Of a stretch of 64,000 nt of DNA, positions 1 to 11,033 are shown one piece after another; within the stretch, counting starts at the first letter, position 1; each line of letters opens with the position of its first letter. This stretch comes from Dermatemys mawii (lineage: Eukaryota > Chordata > Testudines > Dermatemydidae). The DNA lies in NCBI GenBank assembly GCA_007922305.1, contig ML677333.1:12936541-13000540 (forward strand), read 5' to 3'. Both the position numbers and the translations under genes were made by a program. The notes under the pieces are model-generated. The model made no database searches. It worked only from the letters and a program-made list of their open reading frames with translations, and had not been told where the DNA came from.

Positions 1-229
1 TTCTATGGAGCTTGGGATCTTTAAATGGGGATGATGGGCTGGACTAGTGTTGAGGCTGGGGAGTGGGAAACAACTGCAGATGTGCTATAGTCTCCCACAT
101 AAACCCTGCAAAGAGCCTGTGTGCAGATGGCCATATACCTCAATGTAGTCTCCAACATCAACATTTTGTGTTGTGTTTACAGGGAAATGTGTTTACAGGG
201 TGGAAGAATTCCAAGGAACTTGGGACTGG

Positions 230-307
230 ATTGCTCAAAAGGAGTTAGGCTCTTAACTTCTATTTAATTTCAATGGAAATTAGGAACCTACCTTCTTTTG
301 AGCAATC
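230..307. repeat. fold-back repeat
   Basis: TTGCTCAAAAGGAGTTAGG is followed after about 40 bp by an inverted copy (CCTACCTTCTTTTGAGCAA), giving a 19-bp imperfect stem. It probably comes from a short palindromic MITE. No target duplication was established. Confidence 0.5.
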
Positions 308-390
308 AGCCCTCATTAAGTTCCCCTGGCCCTGTGTAAGAGAAACCTACCTAAAAGTAGGAGCTAGCTGGTGTGCTCATGTGTAAGCAG

Positions 391-1762
391 TGTCAGGAAT
401 GAGATCTATTCTGACATCTGGTGGTGAATTATGGGAATTGCAGTGAGTTATGGAAAATAACTTCGGGGCTGATCAATCTGCATAGATACACCCACTGCGC
501 CTAGCCTGAGCTCACAGCAGCCCACATGGCCATTTCGGCTGATGTGAGAGCCCCAGTTTCTATGTTATTGGGGCAGGAATGATAAATTGATGTTAGCCTG
601 ATTATGTGAATGAAGGACTATGGAAATGTTCTTGGCCCTTGTTATGATGGAGGGACTCGCCATCATCTAGGTAGCACTCACTGGGCAAGGGCCAGGCATT
701 TCAGAACACTCTGAGATTGAAAGAGGCTGTAGACAAATAGATATGTCTTTTAGTGAGGGCTTTGTCTGAAGGCCCCACTGGCCTATTGCACCCTGCCTCT
801 CTCCACTGTGGAATGTCAGAATTGATTTTTGCTTCTATTAGGAGCCTGGTTTCAGACTGCTGAGCTAAAAGTGCTTTAGGTTCATTAGTGAACCTGCAAT
901 AAGGTTTCCCTTATTCAGCCCCTATATGCTAAAATCACTTAAGAGCTAAAGAAATCACTGAGCACTGTCTTAAGTTGAGGGGCCTGAAAATAGTGCAGAG
1001 TGGCTGGTGCTGCAGAGCTGTCTGTGTGTTGGCTAGCAGGACAGCTAGCGGAGCCATTTGTGCTGCTGGTGGAGTGACTGGTGCCGCAGAGCAGTTAGAG
1101 TACCGGCTAGCAGAGCAGCTAGAAGATCAACTGGCAGAGCGGTTTGTGGGATGGCCAGCGGAGCAGAGCAGATTGCGGCGAGGGCTGCAGTGGAACCCCA
1201 CAGAGAGGCGGTGCAATCGGCCTCGGACCACGTAAGGTGCCCCTTGCCCTACCCTCCATTTCCACCCAGGCTGGGAGGTAAGACTCTGCAGATTAACTCT
1301 TGAACTCTGCACTGACCAGGAACAGAGACTCTTGGGCTGTTGGACTTTTGGAACTATTGGGTGATTTTTGGATTGCTGGACTCCAGAGACTTTTGGGCTG
1401 TGGGACTTTTGGGGCCTTTGGGTGATTTTTGGGTTACTGGACTCACGAACCTAAAGGAGGGGACACAGCCCAATCGGCTGGGGTGGCGGTTTGCTCAGGG
1501 GTTGGTTTATGACCCTAGTTGTGGTGTTTTTCCCAATTTGATGATGTCATTTATCTCATGTTAATAAAGATTTTGTGATACACCAATCTGTGCTTGTGAG
1601 AGGGGAAGTAGTGCCTCTTTGAGGCGCCCAGGGGGTGTTAGGATTTTCCCAGGTCACTAGGTGGAGGCTCGAGCCAGTTTTGCCTTGTGTTGTTGAGAGG
1701 GGACCCCTATGTACTGAACCCGGCCCTTGCTGCTATTAACCCGGCCTGGCAGAAGGGTTACA
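391..1762 (+). mobile_element. LTR of a turtle-type retroelement, left edge uncertain
   Basis: The right half is a typical reptilian LTR: a GC-rich block (960-1250), two tandem 61-bp units (1326-1386 and 1387-1447), a poly(A) signal AATAAA at 1563-1568, a U5-like stretch, and an end in GGGTTACA at 1762. TGTCAGG at 391 is a possible left end, but no matching 5-bp target duplication was found, so the start may be elsewhere. No gag or pol ORF adjoins it, so it is probably a solo LTR or fragment. The short ORFs at 975-1303 are chance frames. Confidence 0.55.
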
Positions 1763-2770
1763 CATACTTCAGTTGGGCTGGGGGTGTTATGCATGCAATG
1801 TAATGAAAATAAACAATATAGGCTGCAACAGGGAGGCACAAAGGTGCTTTTTTTGTTTTGTTTTTAGTGATTCGGGCTCACACTCTTAATATTAATTAAA
1901 CATCTGGGAGCAGATTCTCTATTCTATTATACCAGTTTTATGGTGATGTAAATATTGCTTTTGATGGAATTGCACCAATATCAAAGTGGTGTAACTGAGT
2001 GGAAAATCAGACCCATGGATGTCTAACCTTACAAAATTCACTCTGACTTCAGTAGAAGCGTTGCTTGCACAAGGATTGCAGGATTGGGCCAATGGCTTAG
2101 TGTCTATGTTGATTTAATAAATTAACCTGATTAATACCTAATTAACCCGATACATGCTAAATTAACCATAATAAAACCAAATAGCTATTACAAGCATGAC
2201 ATTTTAATTAAGAAAATAAAGCAATGCTTTGTTCAATCCAATGAACAATTCATCACCATAAATGTTATAAAGATTATAATTTTTATTGTTAGTTTCTTTA
2301 TATTTATTTTTCAGTGATTTGAAATTATTTGTTTCTGATGCAACTTACCTCCCTGTGTCAACCTGGTTTGGTTTTATACTGAATTAAAAGAAATTACTTT
2401 TATAATTTGTTAAGTGATTGAGTTAAAATAACCTGAAGATCACTACAATTTTAAAAGCAAATGTTTCTGTTGTAATTAACTAAAGACTATTTGTTTTACT
2501 TGATTTAAAAACTCTGTCACACGACACTGATTTTGCTCCATACCTCTGTCAAAAGAGATCTTTGTGGCATATTAAAATAGATTTTTCACAGAAAGAGGGA
2601 CTGACACTATTATCCAAAAAGTCACCCTTAATTGCACTTTATAGCCTGTAGAAGCCATCTTTTGACTGGCTCACACAACCCACAGTGTGTGATCATACTT
2701 TTAGTTAGCACTCGGATAAAAATACCGCTTGTTACTTATTATACTTTACTGGACACCTAAATATTTTAGG
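1763..2770. other. AT-rich non-coding stretch
   Basis: From the LTR to the small MITE the sequence is AT-rich, with many TTAA runs around 2110-2200 and several TTTATT words (2280-2310). Those words could be poly(A) signals for the minus-strand KCNF1 transcript, but nothing singles one out. No ORF of note. Confidence 0.4.
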
Positions 2771-2778
2771 AGTAAGAG

Positions 2779-2915
2779 CAGGGGTGTCTGAAACAATTTG
2801 TATCATGGGGGTGCTGAGAGCCATTGAACCAAACTGTAAACGCTGTATATGATGGAAATCACTTCAAGCCAGGGGATGTTCCATATCCCCAGAACCCCTA
2901 GTTGCAGCACCTATG
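2779..2915. mobile_element. short hAT-type MITE
   Basis: A 137-bp repeat begins CAGGGGTGTCTGAAAC and ends with an inverted relative of it (GTTGCAGCACCTATG). It is flanked by AGTAAGAG (2771-2778) and AGTGACAG (2916-2923), an 8-bp duplication matching at 6 of 8 positions. It lies in the likely 3' flank of KCNF1. Confidence 0.6.
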
Positions 2916-2923
2916 AGTGACAG

Positions 2924-3363
2924 TTTGATTTAGTGTTTTAAAAAATGATTTCCTAACTATAAAAATCCCAAACAAAGCCTAAAGCACAAGTTCTCTGTGG
3001 TATTGTTATTCTTTATTATTACACATACAGAATTTTGATTTTTGTAAACTTTAACATCCAAGTAATGGTACATATTACTGATCAAGAAGCTGTTTTCAAT
3101 CTCTGAAATGGTTACAAATTGATTTTGTCAGGATGTATTAATTATAAACAGTCACATCTCAATTGCATCCTAATATTATATGTCAGGTAATAAAAACAAA
3201 GTCTTACCGACCTCTGATGAAGCTGTGATGGGGGTTAATTTGTATTCATGTTTGGAAAAGAAAGGCAGTGCTCACTCTCAACAATGACAGGTCTCTTTAA
3301 TCTTTTCAGTAGAAGACTGTCAATTTGTCCCAGTCTATAACTGAACAGTGACAATCACTGAGT
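2924..3363 (-). other. 3' flank, probable 3' UTR of KCNF1
   Basis: This AT-rich segment follows the KCNF1 stop codon in transcript orientation. TTTATT words on plus (AATAAA on minus) occur near 3011. The transcript end cannot be placed from sequence alone. Confidence 0.35.
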
Positions 3364-4827
3364 TTATTTGCAGCTTTGAAGCCTGGTCCTGTAATGTTTC
3401 TCATCTGATAGGAAATGAATGAAGGTGTCACTGTGGGAAACTTTTAGCTGTCTGCTCCATGAAGGATGCTTCTTGCCTTCCCCCATAAGATCCTCTAGTT
3501 CATTCTTGGAGCCTCCAACTTTCCCCTCACCTGAGTATAGCTCCATCAGCTCCAGTTCATGCTTGGCAGCTGTTTCTAAAACTCTCTGCTTATTATAGTA
3601 TCTGACAAAGTTGTTTATGATGGGGTGGATGGGAAGTGCTATAGCTATCACTCCACAAAGGAAACTGGTGGCAGCATTCAGTTTCCCTAGTGTTGTCTTA
3701 GGATATATGTCCCCATATCCAACTGTGGTCATGGTTATAATTGCCCACCAAAATGACTGAGGGATGCTTTTAAATAAGGTTTCAGGGTGACTTTGCTCCA
3801 TGGTATAACCAAGGGCAGAAAAGACAAAAATCCCAACAGCCAAGTACATAAGAAGCAGCCCTAGCTCCTTAAAGCTTCTTTTAAGAGCATACGTTAAAGT
3901 CTGTAACCCTGTGGAGTGGCGTGCGAGTTTGAAAATTCTAGCAATCCTCATGATCCGAAGAGCCTGAACAGCCTGTTGAACATTGGTTAACTCCATCATT
4001 CCAGCACCCAAGTGGGTCAAGATCAAGCTGACATAGAAGGGAAGTATTGCAAAAACATCAATAATGTTCATGAAAGAAATCACAAAGTGCAGTTTATTAG
4101 GAGAAGAAATAAGTCTAAGCATGTACTCCAAGGTAAACCAGCCTATACACGCTGTCTCAATGCTGTCCAGTGTTGGGTGTTCCACGTGATTTCCCTCAGA
4201 GTCTACTATCTGGAGCTCTGGGATGGTCCCCATGCACATTACTACAGATGAGATTAAAATAAATAGGAAGGACAACACTGCAATTACTCTAGCTGAATAG
4301 GATGATTCTGGTTTCTCCATTAATTTCCAAATATATTTCTGGCATCTCTTCCAGCGATTTTCGGAGGCATCCACTCCCAAATCATCCAGAATCAATTGCA
4401 CCCTTCGGGCTATTTCTTCCAGTTCCTCCTTTTTTTCACTTAGATGAGTTTTGCAGCAGTCATCCAAGAATTTCAGGTCCACTTTCCAAAATTCCATTTC
4501 ATTCTTGAAACATATAGGGCATATTCCTTTCTTCATGTGAATTTCTCCAAAGTAATATATATCAATAATGCATTTGAAAGCATCTGGATCTCTGTCAAAA
4601 TAAAATTCTCTTTTCCCAGGATCATAGTCATCACAAAGAGAGAAAATAGTATCATATCCCCCTGATAAACAGTTGATCAGCTGTGCTAATCTTGTTGCTG
4701 GATATTGGTTCAGATTTTCTCCATATAGCACCTGTCTCATCCCACCGACATTGACTATAATCTCTGTATCTTCATTTTTTTCTGATCCATTACTGTCCAC
4801 ATCTGGAAATCTAAATTCACCTGCCAT
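3364..4827 (-). CDS. KCNF1: KCNF1, voltage-gated potassium channel modulatory subunit Kv5.1
   Basis: An uninterrupted 487-residue ORF runs from ATG (4825-4827) to TAA (3364-3366). Residues 22-127 form the T1 tetramerisation domain, with the zinc-site pattern H97-x5-C103-x20-C124-C125. Six membrane segments follow: S1 about 179-200, S2 225-241, S3 247-268, S4 285-306 (positive charges R291, R294, R297, K300, R303), S5 319-340, and S6 384-407. The pore loop carries the selectivity filter TVGYGD at 368-373 (3709-3726). S6 has LPIHP instead of the PxP gate motif of conducting Kv channels, as expected for a silent subunit. From family knowledge, Kv5.1 does not conduct alone but joins Kv2 subunits at the plasma membrane and alters their gating. 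Length is close to mammalian KCNF1 (about 494), which is also intronless in its coding region. The start has G at -3 and G at +4. No decay is seen. Paralogues KCNG, KCNS and KCNB are less likely because the T1 and C-terminal regions read as Kv5.1. Confidence 0.97.
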   Translation of the reverse strand: MAGEFRFPDVDSNGSEKNEDTEIIVNVGGMRQVLYGENLNQYPATRLAQLINCLSGGYDTIFSLCDDYDPGKREFYFDRDPDAFKCIIDIYYFGEIHMKKGICPICFKNEMEFWKVDLKFLDDCCKTHLSEKKEELEEIARRVQLILDDLGVDASENRWKRCQKYIWKLMEKPESSYSARVIAVLSFLFILISSVVMCMGTIPELQIVDSEGNHVEHPTLDSIETACIGWFTLEYMLRLISSPNKLHFVISFMNIIDVFAILPFYVSLILTHLGAGMMELTNVQQAVQALRIMRIARIFKLARHSTGLQTLTYALKRSFKELGLLLMYLAVGIFVFSALGYTMEQSHPETLFKSIPQSFWWAIITMTTVGYGDIYPKTTLGKLNAATSFLCGVIAIALPIHPIINNFVRYYNKQRVLETAAKHELELMELYSGEGKVGGSKNELEDLMGEGKKHPSWSRQLKVSHSDTFIHFLSDEKHYRTRLQSCK

Positions 4828-5974
4828 TTCAACTGTATTGATTTTATATCTATATATCAGTTCTTAGTTTGCTTCCAAATCTTTGCTGTTTGTAGCTTCT
4901 TTGTGAAAGCAAATCAGAACCAGGTAATATATATTACAAATCTTACTGAAATTACTTTGGGTATTGCTAGGAAAGGTTACAGAAGTAAATCTGCAATCAG
5001 TATAACCTTGCAAGGTATGCAACAAGCTGCAGTGAAAAGACAAGTCATCAGGCTGTTGTGCGTAGAAGCAGGGACAGTGGAAAGAAATCAACTCCTCCAG
5101 CAGATACGAAAGCGGAGAAACCACTTAACAAAACTCACCCTCTACTTCAGTGCTTCAGAGTCTTTTCAGGGTCCATTCTTTCTTTCTCTTCCTCTGAAGT
5201 GATATTTATTCACAGACTGGCAGTCACATCCGTTCATAAAATCCCTTGTTCTGATTAATGAAAAGTGAAATAATTGATCATTCTGAAAGACAGTCAGCAG
5301 GATGATCCCACAGAAAGCTGGTGCAGTTTTTGTCTTCCACTCCAGGAACTCAAGGAGAGCTGCTGTGTTTACTTTTACTTTACGGTCTGGAGTTTATGTG
5401 TTGACTCCTTCACACAGTGACAGGAAGTGTGCAGAGGAGAAACTTGTGCTTGTTTTTCTTTTGCTGTTTCTAAACACAATAGAAATTCCAAGCTAATGTC
5501 AGGTTCCTTCCAAACTATACCCTCTTCTGGTGAAACTCAGCAAAGCACAGTCTGCACAGAAAAGCAATTTAACTGTTTTGATGTATGCCTAGCTATAATG
5601 CAGTTTTCTTTACAACCCTATCATTCTGAATACTTTTAAAAAATTGTTTAAAATGAATTGCAAAACATAATCATATATAATGTAATTAAGAGCTGCAATA
5701 CAGCTCTAGAGAAGAAAAATCAGACTCACTTTCTGCAGCTGGTAAGGAGTATCAAAAATATCTTTTGCATTTTAAAATAAATATACCATACTAGGTCCTA
5801 CATTCTTCTCTCAGATACACTGCTGCAAGTCCAGAATAATACCCTCTCAAGAAACTGAGTCACTGTAGCTTTTTACTAGTGTAACTGAGAGCAGAAAATG
5901 AATCATAAAATTTACCCTACAACCGTGGAACCAGAACTTAAAACAGAAGTATGGGGGGGGGGGGGGGAGGGGGA
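4828..5974. other. upstream flank of KCNF1
   Basis: Non-coding DNA 5' of KCNF1 in transcript direction. It is not CpG-rich and I see no clear TATA box or island, so the promoter is not located. The overlapping short ORFs at 4864-5639 show no family features. A G-run of over 20 bases interrupted by one A sits at about 5951-5975. Confidence 0.4.
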
Positions 5975-6405
5975 TGGAAGGCAGACCTAGTGAAAGTCTC
6001 TGGGGAATGCTAGAAGGGGTAAAAATCAAGGATGATGTCCATGGTAGGAAGAAGAGGTGGACAGGGCTATTTTTAAACTAACCAGATCATCCAAAACACT
6101 GGACTTGGTGGTGATGAGGGAACCTCAACTACCCAGACATCTGCTGGAACAATAATACAGCAGGGCACAGATTATCCAACAAGTTATTGGAATGCACTGA
6201 AGACAAACTTTTTTTACAAAAAGAAAGTGACTAGGAGAGGGTCTTCTCGATTTGATTCTAATAAACATGGAGGAATTGGTTGAGAATTGAAGGTGGAAGG
6301 CAGCTTGGGTGGAAGTCATCATGAAATGACAGAGTTCATGATTCTAAGAAAGTATAGGAGGGCAAACAGCAGAATAAAGATGGTGGACTTCAAGAATGCC
6401 AGACC
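5975..6405 (+). mobile_element. CR1 LINE fragment, endonuclease end of ORF2
   Basis: The plus frames, with several stops and shifts, read as the end of the CR1 endonuclease region: a LDLVV motif, then LLDLILINMEELV and [15 protein letters not shown]. The copy stops at the boundary of an LTR-like insertion and resumes at 7210 with some intervening CR1 sequence missing. Confidence 0.7.
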
Positions 6406-7209
6406 TCTGTGAAAGTAAGAGGGATGGATACAGGTGGCCCCACCAGGAGGTATGGACTCTCCCTAAGGGTCCCTGATCTGGTTTAACCTCTTCCTCCCCA
6501 CTATTCAAAGACAGAGCTAAATAGGCTTCATTGGGAGCCTTTTGTTATGGTAAAGTATCAAATGAGAGCTGAAATTACTTGTGGTGGGGCAGGGTTTCTG
6601 CTCAGCCTGCAAAGAGCTGAAAATCACAAAGAGACTGATGTGCAGACGTCACAACAGAGAGGCAGGTGGCAGCAGAAGGTGACTGACAGTCAGCTGGCAA
6701 AGGGGCATATGGCCAGGCAGCAAGGAACTGCAGCAGGTGGGACTGCTAGTGGAAAGGAACTGTGTGTGGCAGGGTGGCCAGATGATGAGAAACAGTGATT
6801 GCTGGGGCAGCCAGCCAGAACAAGTGCTCATATGGCAGCGTAAGCAAGGTGCCTTTTCCCCTGGGTGAGAGGTGAACTCACAGAAATGCACCTCTGAACC
6901 CTGACTCCTCATTGACCAAGGACAACCACTGTGAGTGAGGTATGGTGAGGGAGCAGAGAGGGACACAGAAAAGGAACTTTTGTTGTAGAACTCAAGAACA
7001 TGTGGCAGAAGGCCCGGTCCCCCGCACACTGGGGTTGGTGTCCTGCTCAATTTTATGATTATGAATCCTGCTTATGGCACTTTCCCTAATTAATGTTGGG
7101 TGACTTCCCTCCTTTCAGAAAAAGTTCTGTGTTGTATTGTTGAAAAGGAACCCCGAGATCTTGAATCTGGCCCTGGTTGGTGCTGGCCCCACCTGATAGA
7201 AGGATTACA
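6406..7209 (+). mobile_element. LTR inserted in a CR1 copy
   Basis: An LTR-like block interrupts the CR1 reading frame. Its right end resembles that of the LTR ending at 1762: both have GTTGT(A)TTGTTGA-type sequence, then ACCCC, then a CTGGCCCTGG or CCGGCCCTTG segment, and end AGAAGGRTTACA. Orientation is plus, so two related LTRs lie on either side of KCNF1. The left boundary is approximate. ORFs at 6547-7050 are chance frames. Confidence 0.55.
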
Positions 7210-8985
7210 CAAGCAAGAAGACAACCAAAGACAGGGAGGTCCATTACTAAATGAGGAATGAAAGACAATAACAGAAAATGCAGGAATGGCTGAAGTGTTA
7301 AATACCTTCTTTGTTTCAGGCTTTATCAAAAAAGTTAGCAGTGATTGGACAACTAGCATAGTGAACATCAGTGTAAATCAGGTAGGATCTGAGGATAAAA
7401 GAGGAAAAGAACAAGTTAAGAATTACTTAGACAAGTTAGATGGTTTCATGTTGTCCGGGCCAGATGAAATACATCCTAGAATTCTTAACCGGCTGAGGTG
7501 ATATCTGAGCCATTAGGGATTATTTTTGTGAACTCATCGAGGCAGCGACTGGCCTGGAAAAGGGAAAATATTGCACCTATCTATAAAAAAGCGGGAAAGG
7601 GCAATAAAAGGAATTATAGAACCATCAGCTTAACTTCAGTACCCAGAAAGATAATGGAGCAAATAAATCCGTTTTTAAGCACCTACAAGATAACAAGGTG
7701 ACAAGTAACAGTCAACAGGGATTTGTCAAGAGCAAATCATGTCAAACCAATTTAATATCCTTCTTTGACAGGGTAATAAACCTTGTAGATGGGGGGAAGC
7801 AGTAGACATGACATATCTCTACGTTAGTAAGGCTTTTGATAGTGTCTCTCATCACCTTCTCATGAATAAACTAGAAAAATATAGACTAGACACACCTATT
7901 AAAAGATAGGGGCATAACCGGTTGGAAAGGTGTACTCAGAGAGTAGTTATTAATGGTTCACAATCAAGCTGGAAGGACATATCGAGTGGGGTCCTGCAGG
8001 GATCTGTCCTGGATCCAGTTCTGTTCAGTAACTTCGTAAATAATTTGGTTAATGGCATAAAGAGTAAACATCTAAAGTTTGTGGACAATACCAAGCTGTG
8101 GGGGGTTGCAAGTGCTCTAGAGGACAGGATCAGAATTCAAAATGATCTTGACAAACTGGAGAAATGGTCTGAAATAAAGAGGATGAAATTTGATGAGGAC
8201 TATTGCAAAGTACTGCACTTACGAAGGAATAATCAATTACTCAAATAGAAAATGAGAATTGACTGCCTAAGAAGGAGCACTGCAGAAAAGAATCTAGGGA
8301 TTACAGAGGATCACAAGCTAAATATGAGTCACCAGCGTAATGCTATTGCAAAAAAACCCGAACATCATTCTGGGATGTAGTTAGTAACAGGAGTGTTGTA
8401 AACAAGACATGAGAAGTAATTCTTCCACTTTGCTCAGCACTGATAAGGCCTCAACTGAAGTATTGTGTCCAGTTCTGGACACCACACTTTGAGAAAGTTG
8501 TGGACAAATTGGAGAAAGTCCAGACGAGAGCAGTAAAACAGATTAAAGATCTAGAAAACATTGGTCTAATAAAAGATATTACCTTACCCACCTTGTCTCT
8601 CTAGTGTCATGGGACCAACACGGCTACAATAACACTGCATGCAACAGGAGCCGCGATAACTGTCTTCAAAAGGTTGTTATAAAAAGGAGGATGATTGATT
8701 AATTGTTCTCCTTAAACACTGAGGATAGGACAAGAAGTAATGGCTTAAATTTCAGCAAGGGAGATTTAGGTTAGACATTAGGAAAAACTTCTTAACTGTG
8801 AGGCTACTTAAGCACTGGAACAAATTACCTAGGGAGGTTGGTCCATCATTGGGAGTTCTTATGAATATGTTAGAAAAACATCTGTCCGGAATGGTGTAGA
8901 TGATACTTAATCCTGCCTCAGTGCAGGGGTCTGGACTAAATGGCCTATCAAGGTCTCTTTTAGACATATATTTTCTATGATTCCG
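7210..8985 (+). mobile_element. CR1 LINE copy, reverse transcriptase to 3' end, degenerate
   Basis: Frames 7286-7501, 7498-7701 and 7922-8248 read as CR1 ORF2 reverse transcriptase: SGPDEIHPRIL, then IAPIYKKAGKGNKRNYRTISL, then SSGVLQGSVLDPVLF with FVDN in place of the catalytic FADD. A segment around 8563-8645 (AATAAAAGATATTACC to AACACTGCATGC) is a different dispersed repeat inserted in or replacing CR1. The 3' end carries TTCTATGATTC at about 8972-8983, the usual CR1 terminal motif. Many frameshifts; no functional product. Confidence 0.85.
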
Positions 8986-9063
8986 TGTTAAGATCTGTAT
9001 GTTTGGCTGTGGCCAGGTTTCCAGATCCACATTCTGGCAACTGAACATGGTCAGTGTTTAACC

Positions 9064-9373
9064 CAGGAGTATGCAACCTATGGCACGGGTGCGAAGGTGG
9101 CACACAAGCTGATTTTCAGTAGCAATCACACTGCCTGGGTCCTGGCCACTGGTCCGGGGGGGCTCTATATTTTAATTTAATTTTAAATGAAACTTCTAAA
9201 CATTTTAAAAACCTTATTTACTTTATATACAACAATAGTTTAGTTATATATTATAGACTTATAGAAAGAGACCTTCTAAAAACGTTAACATGTATTACTG
9301 GCACGCAAAACCTTAAATTAGAGTGAATATATGAAGACTCGGCACACCACTTCTGAAAGGTTGCTGACCCCTG
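9064..9373. mobile_element. hAT MITE with perfect 8-bp target duplication
   Basis: The 310-bp element starts CAGGAGTATGCAACC and ends with its inverted counterpart GGTTGCTGACCCCTG. It is flanked on both sides by GTTTAACC (9056-9063 and 9374-9381), an exact 8-bp duplication that identifies the hAT class. Interior text near both ends matches the element at 13853-14254. Confidence 0.9.
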
Positions 9374-9520
9374 GTTTAACCTTTGTCTCTGACCAGTTGT
9401 GGATGAATCTCCACTTAACAACAATCATATTATACACTTTATCTATGGACCAGATAGCACTTTTTTACAAACACCAATAAATTAAGTTTTGTAAAAGTTC
9501 TGTGAAATAAGTGCGCATGA

Positions 9521-9620
9521 TCTCTCTCTTGCTCGCTCTCTCTCTTTCCTCACATACACACACACACACACACACTCTTTCTCTCTCTCTCTCTCTCGCT
9601 CCCTCCCTCCCTCCCTCTCA
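9521..9620. repeat. compound microsatellite (CT)n, (CA)n, (CT)n, (CCCT)n
   Basis: Direct reading shows CT-rich repeats, then about nine CA units, then CT repeats, then CCCT units up to about 9617. Likely polymorphic. Confidence 0.95.
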
Positions 9621-9621
9621 A

Positions 9622-9745
9622 TTTATACCTTGGGAAGCTGAAGCAAAGAGAGGTTAAGCCTAACTGATTAGTTCAAGGCCACACAGTGAACAAGTGCCAG
9701 AGCTGGAACAGAACACATGGTTTAGCCACTAGACTGTGGCATGTA
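9622..9745 (-). repeat. MIR-type SINE fragment, antisense
   Basis: Contains the hallmark antisense MIR text AGAGAGGTTAAG, then AAGGCCACACAGTGAACAAG and the AGAGCTGGAACAGAAC segment. Old and diverged. Confidence 0.6.
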
Positions 9746-10019
9746 ACAGTAATCACAGGAATCAGTAGATACTTACTTCTGTTCCTTCCTGTACCTTGAG
9801 CCTTTAAATCATTGAAACCCTATCTTGTTTAGGTGACTATAACCAGGAAATGAAGTAACAGTAATCAAAGACACTCTTATTACCTGGTGATCAGGTTAGC
9901 AGCTGCTATGTGTATGTGGGTATCTCCTAGTGCAAACACACTGTGATATGTAATTTTCCTCCCTTCTCTCTTGTCATGTTTGCACTGTCCTTAGACTTGC
10001 ATGCTCCTTAGGGCAGGGA

Positions 10020-10600
10020 CGATACTTTGAAGGCCTGGGAAGGATCTATGGGAGAGAGGGCTCTGGCTGGGGGCAGGGGAGGGGGCTGGGGATGAGGGGT
10101 TTGGGGTACAAGAGAGGGCTCCAGGCTGGGACTGAGGGGTTCAGAGGCTGGGAGGGGCAGGGGATTGGAGCATGGTGGGGTAAGAGGGGCAGGCTCTGGG
10201 CAGCTTACTGCAAACAGCTCCTGGAAGCATGTTCTCTCTCCAGCTCCTACACGGAGGTGCAGCAAGGTGGCTCTGCACACTGCTTTGTCTGCAGGCACCA
10301 GCCCTGCAGTTCCCATTGGCTGGGAACCACGGCCAATGGGAGCTGCGGGGCTGGCACCTGTGGATAGGGCAGCATGCAGAGCCGATTGGCCATGCCTCTG
10401 CATATTATGTAGGAGCTGGAACGTGGGGGCATGTCAGCCGCTTTCTGGGAACCACACAGAGCGTGGGCTAGCCCTGCTCCCCGGCTGGAGCACTGGAGTA
10501 GGGCAAACCCTTGGCCCCACTCTCTGGCGGGAGCTGACAGCTGGATTAAAAGGACTGATGGGTCGGATGTGGCCTGTGGGCCATTGTTTGCCCACCCTTG
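10020..10600 (+). repeat. GC-rich dispersed turtle repeat (non-autonomous DNA transposon)
   Basis: A GGGGCTGGG-rich half is followed by a TTCCCATTGGCTGGGAACC fold-back (10308-10326) and a 3' end TTTGCCCACCCTTG. The family is widespread in turtles; the end resembles hAT termini. The left end is lost. All ORFs between 10008 and 10679 on both strands fall inside this repeat and are not genes. Confidence 0.6.
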
Positions 10601-11033
10601 GCTTAGCCCCATTGTGGCCCAGAGTAGCTGAGATCAGCCAGTAAGCACATCCCAGACACAAATGCCACTCCCCTGCCAAATTTCAAATCTTTGCTACAAC
10701 AAGCTGCTACAGCTTTTCAAAGAAATGGTTGGCTGATTTTTTCACTAGGGGCAAAAAATGTATTTTTCTCTAGCCTTGTTCTCAGAAACATCTAAACCAT
10801 TTTGGCTGAAATTTTCCAGAGGAATTCAGCCTGAGGTGGGCTCCCAGCACAGAAAATTTCAGTGTGCCTGTTAACATTTAGTATAGTTGTAAGCAACTGA
10901 AAACAGGATCTTATTGTGGGAAGTGTCAGGCAGCCTTAGTAATAGGCAGAACTACCAGCTCCTGCTATAATAGTACACATACATTCATATGGGTGTGTGA
11001 ATATACACACAAACCTGCTTTATACATTTATAC

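Noticed and set aside
391..1767. 5-bp target duplication around the first LTR
   Set aside because: The bases before 391 (AGCAG) and after 1762 (CATAC) do not match, so the left limit is not proven.
10008..10679. Six overlapping ORFs on both strands
   Set aside because: All fall in a GC-rich dispersed repeat; openness comes from low stop-codon frequency in GC-rich DNA.
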